64,000 nucleotides of DNA from Lachnospiraceae bacterium (GTDB lineage Bacteria; Bacillota; Clostridia; Lachnospirales; Lachnospiraceae): contig JAAWBT010000014.1 in the NCBI GenBank assembly GCA_022792835.1, positions 16,590 to 80,589 on the forward strand, in the 5' to 3' direction. Shown here one piece after another: positions 18,027 through 25,980 of this stretch. The position numbers were made by a program, and so were the translations under genes. Each line of letters opens with the position of its first letter. Position 1 is the first letter of the stretch. The notes under the pieces are model-generated. The model worked only from the letters and a program-made list of their open reading frames with translations. It made no database searches and was not told the DNA's origin.

Positions 18027-19085
18027 TCAAAGCATAAACTGGAGCCCACAAAAAGCTCCGTACACCAAAAGCAGCAAAATCCCCTGCAGCCTGGTCAGCT
18101 TCTCCTTCAAAAGCGCCGGCACCGTCAAAAAGAACATGACAAACAGCATGACCGGAATATCCAACACCAGAGAGGCATTGTGTCCGGCAATCACAGCGCT
18201 CTGCGGGATCTCAAAGGGCGCCAGAGTAACGGAAAGGCCGCTCACAAGTACCAGGTTAAAAAGGTTGGCCCCAATGACATTTCCCAGAGAGAGGGCGCCA
18301 TGACCTTTGATCAGAGACGTGATGGCTGTCACCAGCTCCGGCAGGGACGTTCCAAGCGCCACAAAAGTTAAAGCGATCACCGATTCCGGCACACCGAGCG
18401 CCTGGGCAATCAGCGTTCCGTTGTCCACCAGAAGCTTCGCTCCCACCGCTATCAGGACCGCCCCCACCGCCAAAAGCAGAATATCCTTGCCCATGGAGCC
18501 CTGTTCCTGCTCCACCTCTCCTGTGTCCACTCCATCCCTGTCTCCCATCTGATTCGTCATTTTCAGCTCCGAATCTTTCCCGGAAAGACTGGCTGCCTGC
18601 AAAACAAGCTCCTCCTCTTTTGGCTGTCCGCTCTCTTTCCTGGCCTGTATAACCGTAGAACCCATATAGACCAGAAAGATCAATAACAAAAGCACACCGG
18701 CCGGCCGGCTGAAATATCCGGTAAAATAAGCAGTCAATGCATAGAAGAGTGCCGCTGTAAAGAAAAAGACGACCGGCGTCCGCAGAGTTTTCCGCTTCAC
18801 TTCAGACGGCCTTATCGCAATCGTAAGACCCGCGATCAGAGCCGTGTTGCAGATGATAGAACCGATGGCATTGCCATAGGCAATTTCCCCATGGCCGCCC
18901 ACAGCAGAAGTGGCAGATACCATCACCTCCGGAAGCGTCGTTCCGATGGATACCACCGTTGCACCGATCAAAAGCTCCGGAACCCGAAATCGGTGGGCAA
19001 TCCCCGTGGCTCCGTCCACAAACCAATCGCCGCCTTTTATCAGCAAAAGCAGCCCAACAACAAACAATAATACAGGCATCCACAT
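18027..19085 (-). CDS. Calcium/sodium antiporter of the CaCA family (YrbG-like)
   Basis: 352 residues, ten or so membrane helices in two homologous halves. Each half has the ion-binding alpha repeat: SIGTTLPEVMVSATSA near residue 45 and ALGTSLPELVTAITS near residue 245, with central acidic residues. A charged loop (~150-200) separates the halves. Probable role is Ca2+ or K+ efflux against Na+ or H+. The stop codon abuts the fold-back repeat. AGGGAGAATCTAAT precedes the ATG. Confidence 0.9.
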   Translation of the reverse strand: MWMPVLLFVVGLLLLIKGGDWFVDGATGIAHRFRVPELLIGATVVSIGTTLPEVMVSATSAVGGHGEIAYGNAIGSIICNTALIAGLTIAIRPSEVKRKTLRTPVVFFFTAALFYALTAYFTGYFSRPAGVLLLLIFLVYMGSTVIQARKESGQPKEEELVLQAASLSGKDSELKMTNQMGDRDGVDTGEVEQEQGSMGKDILLLAVGAVLIAVGAKLLVDNGTLIAQALGVPESVIALTFVALGTSLPELVTAITSLIKGHGALSLGNVIGANLFNLVLVSGLSVTLAPFEIPQSAVIAGHNASLVLDIPVMLFVMFFLTVPALLKEKLTRLQGILLLLVYGAFCGLQFML

Positions 19086-19295
19086 ATTAGATTCTCCCTT
19101 TTGTCTGAAATCAGTGTCTCAAGAAGCAGTAACGATTGTACCATATTCCAGTACTTTTTCCAAGGCTTTCTTTTGCCGCCTCTAAAGTGACAAAACTTTC
19201 ACCTAAATGTCACGAAGCTGTAAGGTAAGTATGTTATCCTTAGATAAGAATTTGAAAATCCACTGACACATAAATCAAAACAAAGGAGGCTGATT

Positions 19296-19475
19296 ATGAC
19301 AGAAAGAAAAAAAGCACGAATCCAAACAGCCATTCACGGCATCCTGTCATGTATTTTCCTACTTCCGGTTTTCCTGCTGCTTGTCGCCATCACGATCGTC
19401 CGTTCACTGTTAGATTATCTCATCAGCAGTTGGGAGCGGGGGTTCCTATGCGACAAAAAAGCCTGCAAGCAGTAA
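19296..19475 (+). CDS. 59-residue single-pass membrane protein, unknown
   Basis: It is too short for the track. ATG at 19296 follows AAAGGAGGCTGATT, a near-ideal ribosome-binding site. The peptide has a basic N-terminus (MTERKKARIQ), one hydrophobic helix (ILSCIFLLPVFLLLVAITIV) and a C-terminus with two cysteines (FLCDKKACKQ). The stop lies in the loop of a terminator. I do not recognise the family. Confidence 0.6.
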   Translation: MTERKKARIQTAIHGILSCIFLLPVFLLLVAITIVRSLLDYLISSWERGFLCDKKACKQ

Positions 19476-19490
19476 ACCCGCTTGCAGGCT
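19460..19490. terminator. Bidirectional terminator between small ORF and tRNA-Ser
   Basis: AGCCTGCAAGC and GCTTGCAGGCT form an 11-bp perfect stem. On the minus strand it is followed by TTTTTTG, a strong terminator for the tRNA transcript; on the plus strand by GAATTTTC. Confidence 0.85.
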
Positions 19491-19498
19491 GAATTTTC

Positions 19499-19588
19499 TG
19501 GCGGAGAGTGTGGGATTCGAACCCACGTGCCCAGAAAGGACAACCGCATTTCGAGTGCGGCTCGTTATGACCACTTCGATAACTCTCC
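19499..19588 (-). tRNA. tRNA-Ser (anticodon CGA)
   Basis: Acceptor arm GGAGAGT pairs with ACTCTCC, followed by discriminator G and an encoded CCA. The anticodon stem CCGCA/TGCGG encloses CTCGAAA, giving anticodon CGA. The long variable arm is typical of serine tRNA, and GGTTCGAATCC is the T loop. It reads UCG codons. Confidence 0.95.
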
Positions 19589-19643
19589 AATCATACGAAA
19601 ACTATTTTACCCGCTGCCACACAGAATGTCAACTATTATCTTC

Positions 19644-20321
19644 CTATAGTTTCTGTATTTTAGCATATTTCAGCCGAAGAGCAATTTCTCCGAGAGAATC
19701 CGCCAGATACTCCGTAAAGGGTTTTTGGGGCAGCAGCCGCTTTATGGCATCCGCCAGGACAATTTCGCAGAGATTCCCTATCATCTCCTGGTACTCAATA
19801 TCATATTCCTCCAGCGCCCGCCTGATATATTCTGCCGAAAATTGCCTTAAAAATTCCTGTTCCAGACGGATGCACTCCAAAAAATCATAGATCCGGTCAA
19901 TCCCCAGGCTCCCGGAAAGATCCTTAAGCACCGGGTAATCCAGTGTCAATATGGTATTGTGCGGCTCGAACTCTGCGTCATACCATTTGAAAAATTCCGG
20001 CATTCCCTTCAAAAAAGTATCCTCCAGGCAGCGATTTCCATAAGCAGAAAATACCGGAAGGATCTCATGGTAGAGAGCCAGCGCCGCCTTTACCTTTTCC
20101 CTTACGCACGCTGCCCCAATCTCATAAGCCTGTTCTGCAGACAGTCCCTCTGCCATGACTGTTGTGTCGCCTCCGGCTGCGCCCGCCTCTCTTATACAGT
20201 ACAGGACTGCCCCCATAAACTGCTCTGCCTTTTCATAAGTCACAGAAGTACTTTCCAGCCCATTGTATTTCTTCGCCAGCCTTCCCACAAGGGGAACCAA
20301 CTCTTCCATCTCATAATCCAT
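19644..20321 (-). CDS. Uncharacterised protein, probably DUF6179 family
   Basis: 225 residues, helical and acidic, without signal peptide or membrane segments. Repeated aromatic/acidic segments (FFKWYDAEFEPHNTILTLDYPVL; DRIYDFLECIRLEQEFLRQFSAEYI) resemble the DUF6179 family as I remember it. The track uses GTG at 20327, but the ATG at 20319-20321 is better spaced from GGAGG. It begins 6 bp after the stop of its partner gene, with which it seems always paired. Function unknown. Confidence 0.6.
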   Translation of the reverse strand: MDYEMEELVPLVGRLAKKYNGLESTSVTYEKAEQFMGAVLYCIREAGAAGGDTTVMAEGLSAEQAYEIGAACVREKVKAALALYHEILPVFSAYGNRCLEDTFLKGMPEFFKWYDAEFEPHNTILTLDYPVLKDLSGSLGIDRIYDFLECIRLEQEFLRQFSAEYIRRALEEYDIEYQEMIGNLCEIVLADAIKRLLPQKPFTEYLADSLGEIALRLKYAKIQKL

Positions 20322-20327
20322 ACCCAC

Positions 20328-20867
20328 TCACCTCCAGCAAAGCTCTCTCAATGCCTCCAGATACAGCTCATAGTCCCACCGCTTTACTTCATCAAATTTT
20401 TCGTATTCTCCGCGGCCTTCCGAAGCCTGATACCCCCGATAACCGGCCCGGACTGCCTGAGAAAAAAGATTCAGGCAGGTGCCCTCCAGGTAATCCAGAT
20501 CACCAAAACAGATTTCTTCAAACTGTTCCCGCATAAAATGTAAAAGCTCCTCGTCACTGATCTCGTCCTGCATTTCATTTTTATAGAGATAAAAAATTTC
20601 CTGCAGCCGGATAATCGTCTCCCTATAACAGCTCTGATCAATGAAATCCGAATCACAGAATTCATAGACAATCTTTGGCACAATTCCCTCCCCAAATTCC
20701 ACCCGCTTCTGCTCCCGGAGCGTTTTGGCCCGCTCCTCAAGAATCAACTTTGCATCCTCCTTTGTCAAGGTCAGCCCAAACCTCTCCGCAGCCTGATTTG
20801 TCTCCAAAACCGGTTCCAGAGCAGTCTGCTGCTCCAATAAAACCATCCAATCTCGTTCCAAACCCAT
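20328..20867 (-). CDS. Uncharacterised protein, probably DUF6323 family
   Basis: 179 residues from the ATG at 20865-20867 behind GGGGAGAAGGA; the track adds 12 residues. It is soluble, mostly helical, and rich in Glu and aromatic residues (LILEERAKTLREQKRVEFGEG; FCDSDFIDQSCYRETI). It resembles the DUF6323 family from memory. It is transcribed with the next gene from an extended -10 promoter at 20948. No catalytic motif is evident. Confidence 0.6.
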   Translation of the reverse strand: MGLERDWMVLLEQQTALEPVLETNQAAERFGLTLTKEDAKLILEERAKTLREQKRVEFGEGIVPKIVYEFCDSDFIDQSCYRETIIRLQEIFYLYKNEMQDEISDEELLHFMREQFEEICFGDLDYLEGTCLNLFSQAVRAGYRGYQASEGRGEYEKFDEVKRWDYELYLEALRELCWR

Positions 20868-20947
20868 TCCTTCTCCCCTTTCTATGATGTGCCTTAGCTC
20901 CATGCCCGGACAAGCAGGCTTTCTCTGCCAAAATCTCCGGGAAAATG

Positions 20948-20956
20948 ATTATAGCA
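20948..20956 (-). promoter_or_regulatory. Extended -10 promoter of the DUF6323-DUF6179 pair
   Basis: TGCTATAAT on the minus strand, with only a weak -35, about 80 bp upstream of the first ATG. Confidence 0.5.
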
Positions 20957-20979
20957 CCGGACCAAATATCTTACCAGTC

Positions 20980-21008
20980 TTGAAAAAAAGCCATTTTTAT
21001 GATATAAT
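20980..21008 (+). promoter_or_regulatory. Strong plus-strand promoter facing the nhaC 3' end
   Basis: TTGAAA, a 17-bp spacer and TATAAT. No plus-strand gene follows. The predicted transcript begins near 21015, contains the terminator hairpin at 21022-21050 and runs antisense to nhaC. Confidence 0.5.
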
Positions 21009-21021
21009 ACAGATACCAAAA

Positions 21022-21050
21022 GGGAGCAGACAAATTCAACATCTGCTCCC
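21022..21050 (-). terminator. Terminator of the nhaC operon
   Basis: GGGAGCAGA and TCTGCTCCC form a 9-bp stem followed by TTTTGG on the minus strand, 27 bp after the nhaC stop codon. Confidence 0.8.
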
Positions 21051-21076
21051 TCTTTCTATACAAAAAATCAGATTCT

Positions 21077-22486
21077 TTATGCTGCCACAAATCCTACGAT
21101 CAGATACCCCACCGTCGCCAGCCCGCCGCAGATCAGTGCATAAGGAAGCTGGGTCTTCACATGATCCAGATGATCCGAGGCAGAACCCATGGAGGAAAGG
21201 ATCGTCGTATCGGACAGGGGTGAACAATGGTCGCCGAACACGCCGCCGCCGGCCACAGCCGCAAACACCGCCACAACGATGGTACTCAGCTCTCCGCCTG
21301 TGATGCTGAAAGCCAAAGGCAGGGCAATCGGCATACAGATGGCAAAGGTACCCCAGGAAGAACCCGTGGCAAAAGCCATGACCGCCGAAACGATGAAGAT
21401 CAGCGCCGGAAGCACATGGGGCGTCAAAAAGCCTTCACAGAGAGAAATAATATAGTTTGCTGTTCCCATCTGTTTGCTCAATGCGTTGACGGAGTAAGCC
21501 AGAGCCAGAAGGACAATAGCCGGAAGAGCTCCCTTGATTCCGTCCATCATGGTATTCATGACCTCTTTAAAAGGAATTCCCTGGATCATCATGCTGATCA
21601 TCATGAAAATGCCCACAAACAGGAACGCCTCCATGGTCTTGGCCGATTTAAAGGCAATATAAGTGCCAAGAGCCGTGGTAATGATCATCAGGACCGGCAG
21701 GACAAAGTTCAAAAATACCCTGGGCTTAAATCCGGGATAGGGCTCCATATCTGTGAGCTCTTTGCCGGTCAGGGGCGTAGCCCCGTCGGCCAGAACCTTT
21801 CCCTCCTCCATGGCCCGCTTTTCCGCTTTCTTCATAGGGCCGAAATCCTTGATGATTCCAGAGCCGATCAGGCCCACAAAGACCACTGCAATCAGCGCAT
21901 AGAAATTGAAAGGGATTGCTTTCATAAACAACGCCGCACCGTCGGCCTCTGTCACAATACAGCCCACTCCCACTGCCAGACCGCTCAGGTAGGCCGCCCA
22001 GCCGGTAATGGGAACCAGGACACTCACGGGAGCTGAAGTGGAATCAGCGATATAGGCCAGTTTTTCTCTGGAGATTCTGGCCTTGTCCGTGATGCTGCGC
22101 ATGGTACAGCCCACAAACAGAGGGCTGAAGGAATCACTGAAATACACAAACATACCCAGTACCCATGCCATGAGCTGGGCCCCCCGCCGGCTTAAATGCT
22201 TGTCGTGGACCCATTGGGAAAAGCCCTGAATGGCTCCCGTCTTCTGGAAATAAGCCACCAGAATACCGATAAAGGTATTAAGCAGCATAACCCAGGAGAA
22301 GCTGGTGGTGCCAAGACTCTCCTTGAGAAGCGTCGGGAATCCAAGGAGCCCCTGCCCCGCCAAAAGCGTTCCTGTGATGCAGGCAATGGCCAGCGACACA
22401 ATGGTGTTTTTCGTCACAAAGGACAACACGATCGCAAGAATCGGCGGAATGATTGAGATAAAGCCCATGTTGATTAGTTCTTCCAT
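21077..22486 (-). CDS. Na+/H+ antiporter NhaC family protein
   Basis: 469 residues, about a dozen membrane helices. Family features include FSDSFSPLFVGCTMRSITD, the STSAPVSVLVPITGWAAY segment, FATGSSWGTFAICMPIALP and GDHCSPLSDTTILSS. NhaC proteins exchange Na+ for H+ or, in some cases, malate/lactate. It lies 34 bp after alanine dehydrogenase and two genes after a sodium-coupled transporter, so it may export the Na+ brought in with the amino acid. GGAGGAACGAGT precedes the ATG. Confidence 0.9.
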   Translation of the reverse strand: MEELINMGFISIIPPILAIVLSFVTKNTIVSLAIACITGTLLAGQGLLGFPTLLKESLGTTSFSWVMLLNTFIGILVAYFQKTGAIQGFSQWVHDKHLSRRGAQLMAWVLGMFVYFSDSFSPLFVGCTMRSITDKARISREKLAYIADSTSAPVSVLVPITGWAAYLSGLAVGVGCIVTEADGAALFMKAIPFNFYALIAVVFVGLIGSGIIKDFGPMKKAEKRAMEEGKVLADGATPLTGKELTDMEPYPGFKPRVFLNFVLPVLMIITTALGTYIAFKSAKTMEAFLFVGIFMMISMMIQGIPFKEVMNTMMDGIKGALPAIVLLALAYSVNALSKQMGTANYIISLCEGFLTPHVLPALIFIVSAVMAFATGSSWGTFAICMPIALPLAFSITGGELSTIVVAVFAAVAGGGVFGDHCSPLSDTTILSSMGSASDHLDHVKTQLPYALICGGLATVGYLIVGFVAA

Positions 22487-22520
22487 ACTCGTTCCTCCTT
22501 AATGTGATTTTGATCTATCC

Positions 22521-23699
22521 TTAAACCGTGACCTCCTCCATGGAGATATAATTCTCAGAGCGGGACACAGTTGCAGGCGGAGCCATGTCAAGATTTCTAC
22601 CGGAAAGCCCCAGGATATCCTCCGGCCGGATCCAGGGCCGGCCCTGAAGGGCGCTGGTCTCTTCGTGGGTCAGATAGCCTTTATAGGCCGTCAGACTTCT
22701 TCTCAGGAAGCCGTCCTTCGCGCATGCCTCAGCCACCCCCTGGTTCAGAATGCTGCGAAAATGGGGCAGCACGGAAGCCGCGTATGCGACTGACGTGGAG
22801 TTGGCAATGGCCCCCGGAATATTGCTCACACAGTAATGGACCACATCCTCCTCAATGTAACAGGGATCCTCATGGGTTGTCTCATGGAAGGTCTCAATGA
22901 CTCCCACGTCATTGCTGATATCCACGATCACAGAGCCCTTGCCCATGGTCCGCACCATCGCCCGGTCAATGAGGTGGTCCGTACGGTCCTTGGGCCATTT
23001 CACACAGTTTAAAACCATATCCGTCTCCGGCAGGATGGCCGCAATGTTCTCCCTGGTGGAAATCATGGTATTGACCTGCTCATGGTACTGGCGGCTTAAG
23101 GAACGGAGCGTTCCGATATTGATATCCATGACCGTCACCCAGGCTCCCAGGGCATGGAGCACTGAAAGGGCCGCCTGTCCCACAACCCCGCCGCCAAGGA
23201 TCAGCACCTTCATGCCGGGAGCGCCGCCAAGGCCGTTTACAAATTTGCCCTTTCCGCCGTTGATGGAAAGCATGGCATAAAGGCCCATGAGAGCTCCCTG
23301 CTTTCCGGCCGCCTCGCAGTTGGGGGAGCCGTAGCGGTGAGAATCTTCCGCCGTAAAAGCAATCACCTTTTTATCAAGAAGGGCCTGCACCTCCTCCGGA
23401 TGAGCCGCTGGGTGGATGCAGGTAAACACAATCTGCCCTTGTCTTAAAAGCCCGAACTCAGAGGGTTCAAACTCTTTGACCTTGGTCAAAAAATCAGACC
23501 GTTTATACATTTCCTCCGCTGTCTCCACAAGCTCTGCCCCGGCCTTCTCATACTCTGCGTCCTCAAAACCGGCTTTTTCCCCGGCGCCTTTCTGAACCAG
23601 CGCCTGATGGCCGTCAGCCACAATGGACGCAATCTCCGAGGGCGTGGCGATCACCCGGTATTCCCCGTTCTTAATGTCTTTCAATAAGCCAAAAATCAT
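22521..23699 (-). CDS. ald: Alanine dehydrogenase family protein
   Basis: 392 residues. The N-terminal AlaDh_PNT domain begins GLLKDIKNGEYRVIATPSEI; the NAD-binding Rossmann motif is LILGGGVVGQAALSVLHALGA near residue 168, followed by VMDIN. The C-terminal YISMEEVTV tail is unusual. The expected reaction is NAD-dependent conversion of L-alanine to pyruvate and ammonia. Sequence departs somewhat from Bacillus Ald in the substrate loop (FTCIHPAAHPEE), so a related amino acid is possible. The gene sits between an NSS transporter and NhaC. Confidence 0.85.
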   Translation of the reverse strand: MIFGLLKDIKNGEYRVIATPSEIASIVADGHQALVQKGAGEKAGFEDAEYEKAGAELVETAEEMYKRSDFLTKVKEFEPSEFGLLRQGQIVFTCIHPAAHPEEVQALLDKKVIAFTAEDSHRYGSPNCEAAGKQGALMGLYAMLSINGGKGKFVNGLGGAPGMKVLILGGGVVGQAALSVLHALGAWVTVMDINIGTLRSLSRQYHEQVNTMISTRENIAAILPETDMVLNCVKWPKDRTDHLIDRAMVRTMGKGSVIVDISNDVGVIETFHETTHEDPCYIEEDVVHYCVSNIPGAIANSTSVAYAASVLPHFRSILNQGVAEACAKDGFLRRSLTAYKGYLTHEETSALQGRPWIRPEDILGLSGRNLDMAPPATVSRSENYISMEEVTV

Positions 23700-23732
23700 C
23701 CTTATTTCCTCCAGAATATTTTTTTATAATTT

Positions 23733-25058
23733 TTATCCGATTCCGTTATATAAAAAACCCAGAATCAGAACAATGATCGTGAGAGGCACATACACATATT
23801 TTGCCAGAGTGCCGAAAACCACAGGAAGGGGCTTTTTCCTTCCAAGCTCCAGTTCCTCCCGGATCCTTTTGTAGCCGAGAATATAATAGATGGAAACCGC
23901 ACCCAGCACGGCTCCGATGGGCACAATGACAATGGTAATAAAATCCATCCACTGCCCTACCACGTCCCCGTGCTCCAAAAACAGCCCTACGGCCAGAGCC
24001 GTGCCGCCGCAAAGGAGCACCGACAACCTTCTGCCAAGGCCAAACCGGTTCTGCCAGCTCTCAATGACTGCCTCGAACATGTTCATCAAAGAAGTGATCC
24101 CCGCAAAGGCCACTGACAAAAAGAAGATCGCCGCAAACAGCCGCCCCATGGGCATCTGCCGGAACACATTAGGCAGAGTGACAAACATCAGCGAAGGCCC
24201 TCTGTCCGGCGCAATCCCAAAGGCGAACACTGCCGGCATAATGGCAAGAGCCGCAATAATCGCCGCCACAGTGTCAAACACTGCTGTCCGCACGGAAGCC
24301 TGCGGGATGTTTTCCTTTTTATCCAGGTAAGAACCATAGACAATCATGCCTGACCCGGTGATGGACAGGGAGAAAAACGCCTGTCCCATGGCCATGACCC
24401 AGGTATCCGCCCGAAGCAGGTATTCCCATTTGGGAATAAAAAGAAATTCGTAGCCAGAGAACGCGCCAGGCAGAAAAGCCACCCGCACTGCCAGGATAAT
24501 AAAAAGCAGGAAAAAGACCGGCATCAGAATCTTATTTGCTTTCTCAATCCCAGAGGCAGCATTGCACAAAAGAATCACCACCGCTATGCCAACCACCATA
24601 ACATGCCAGGGCACGCTTCCAAAATGGCCTGTAGCCTGGGCAAAATAGGCGGCAGAATCTGCCGTTAAAATAACGCCCGTCAAAGACCCGGCGAAGGAGC
24701 GGAGCACCCAGCCGATGATGATAGAGTAGCCGATGGCGATCCCCAGGGAACCGAGCAGCGGAATCCATCCTAGAGCCTGTCCGAACCTTCCTTTGCCCAC
24801 CCGCTCAAAGCAATACTTATAGGCGCCCAGTGTTCCCGTCCCGGCCCGCCTTCCCAGGGCAAACTCCGCCGAAAGCCCCACGTATCCGAATAAGGCGATA
24901 AATAAAAAATACGGAATCAGAAAGGCGGCGCCGCCATACTGCCCCAGCCGGTACGGAAACATCCAGATATTCCCCAGGCCCACCGCCGAACCCACACAGG
25001 CAAGGACAAATCCAAAAGAACTGGAAAATCCCCCATTGACATGTCTCTTTTCATTCAT
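23733..25058 (-). CDS. Sodium-dependent amino-acid transporter, NSS/SNF family
   Basis: 441 residues, around eleven helices. TM1 has the unwound ion-binding segment FVLACVGSAVGLGNIWMFPYRLGQYGG; TM6-7 regions carry AFFSLSITGSGMIVYGSYL. It imports an amino acid with Na+. Neighbours suggest alanine or another small neutral amino acid that Ald then deaminates. The start overlaps the rluA-type gene end by 8 bp. Confidence 0.9.
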   Translation of the reverse strand: MNEKRHVNGGFSSSFGFVLACVGSAVGLGNIWMFPYRLGQYGGAAFLIPYFLFIALFGYVGLSAEFALGRRAGTGTLGAYKYCFERVGKGRFGQALGWIPLLGSLGIAIGYSIIIGWVLRSFAGSLTGVILTADSAAYFAQATGHFGSVPWHVMVVGIAVVILLCNAASGIEKANKILMPVFFLLFIILAVRVAFLPGAFSGYEFLFIPKWEYLLRADTWVMAMGQAFFSLSITGSGMIVYGSYLDKKENIPQASVRTAVFDTVAAIIAALAIMPAVFAFGIAPDRGPSLMFVTLPNVFRQMPMGRLFAAIFFLSVAFAGITSLMNMFEAVIESWQNRFGLGRRLSVLLCGGTALAVGLFLEHGDVVGQWMDFITIVIVPIGAVLGAVSIYYILGYKRIREELELGRKKPLPVVFGTLAKYVYVPLTIIVLILGFLYNGIG

Positions 25059-25971
25059 AAAAATAATCCCCCTTATTGTTTTTCCCTCCGAGCACCCGCC
25101 TCATGTCCTCTGGCAGCGGTGCCTCAAACTCCATCTGTTCCCCGGTAACCGGATGGCGAAACGCCAGCCGAAAGGAATGAAGGGCCTGCCTGCCGATCCA
25201 TTCCATGTCCGGGTTATAGAGATAATCCCCAACCAGTGGAGACCCCAGGTATTTCATGTGGATCCGAATCTGGTGAGTCCTCCCTGTCTCCAGCTTAAGG
25301 GCCACCAGGCTGTGTCCGTTCCCCTCCCCAACCACCTGATAGTGGGTCACCGCCTCCTCCCCGCCGTCAAAATCCACCTGCCGTTCAATAATCGAGCCGG
25401 GCTTTCTTCCAAGAGGCGCAGTGATGGTCCCTGCGGCGGGCTCCACCTGTCCCCGCACAATGGCCCTGTATTCCCGCTCCACCTCTTTTCGCACTGTCAT
25501 TCCTGCCAGCACACAAGAACTGAGCATATGCTTTGCCACCACCGTAAGACCTGACGTATCCCGGTCCAGCCGGTTGCTACACCGGAAAACAAAAGGCTTC
25601 CCCTGTTCCTTAAAATACCAGGCCAGAGCGTTGGCCAGGGAATTGTCGTAATTGTTCACAGACGGATGGGTGGGCATTCCGGCCGCTTTGTTGACCACCA
25701 CAATATCCTCATCCTCATAGACAATGGCAAGCGGCAGTCTGACCGGAACCACCTGATTGGAGTTCTCCGTCTCACAGATATGGACCGTAAGCACATCCCC
25801 CTGTGAAAGCCGTTCATTCAAATATCTTGCCCGGCCATTCACCAGTGCCCCGTCGGCCTGTCGCTTCAAATGGGCAAGACACCCTCTGGAATACCCTCTC
25901 CGCCTTAAAAACTGCTCAATCCGAAGACCTTCGTCCCCTTCTTCTGCCCCATAGCTGATCCTTCGCTCCAT
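25051..25971 (-). CDS. RluA-family pseudouridine synthase
   Basis: 306 residues. An S4-like RNA-binding segment (RIEQFLRRRGYSRGCLAHLK; VNGRARYLNERLSQGD) precedes the RluA catalytic domain, with the active-site aspartate in NRLDRDTSGLTVVAKH (the usual HRLDRDTSG has N here). GRTHQIRIHM is the motif III. It converts uridine to pseudouridine in rRNA or tRNA; exact target unknown. It starts 10 bp after the GTPase-NYN gene, so the two RNA/ribosome genes are linked. Confidence 0.9.
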   Translation of the reverse strand: MERRISYGAEEGDEGLRIEQFLRRRGYSRGCLAHLKRQADGALVNGRARYLNERLSQGDVLTVHICETENSNQVVPVRLPLAIVYEDEDIVVVNKAAGMPTHPSVNNYDNSLANALAWYFKEQGKPFVFRCSNRLDRDTSGLTVVAKHMLSSCVLAGMTVRKEVEREYRAIVRGQVEPAAGTITAPLGRKPGSIIERQVDFDGGEEAVTHYQVVGEGNGHSLVALKLETGRTHQIRIHMKYLGSPLVGDYLYNPDMEWIGRQALHSFRLAFRHPVTGEQMEFEAPLPEDMRRVLGGKNNKGDYFYE

Positions 25972-25980
25972 GAACCTCCC

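Noticed and set aside
19510-19890. Plus-strand ORF beginning MGFEPTCPERTTAF
   Set aside because: The start is the reverse complement of tRNA-Ser, a well-known artefact.
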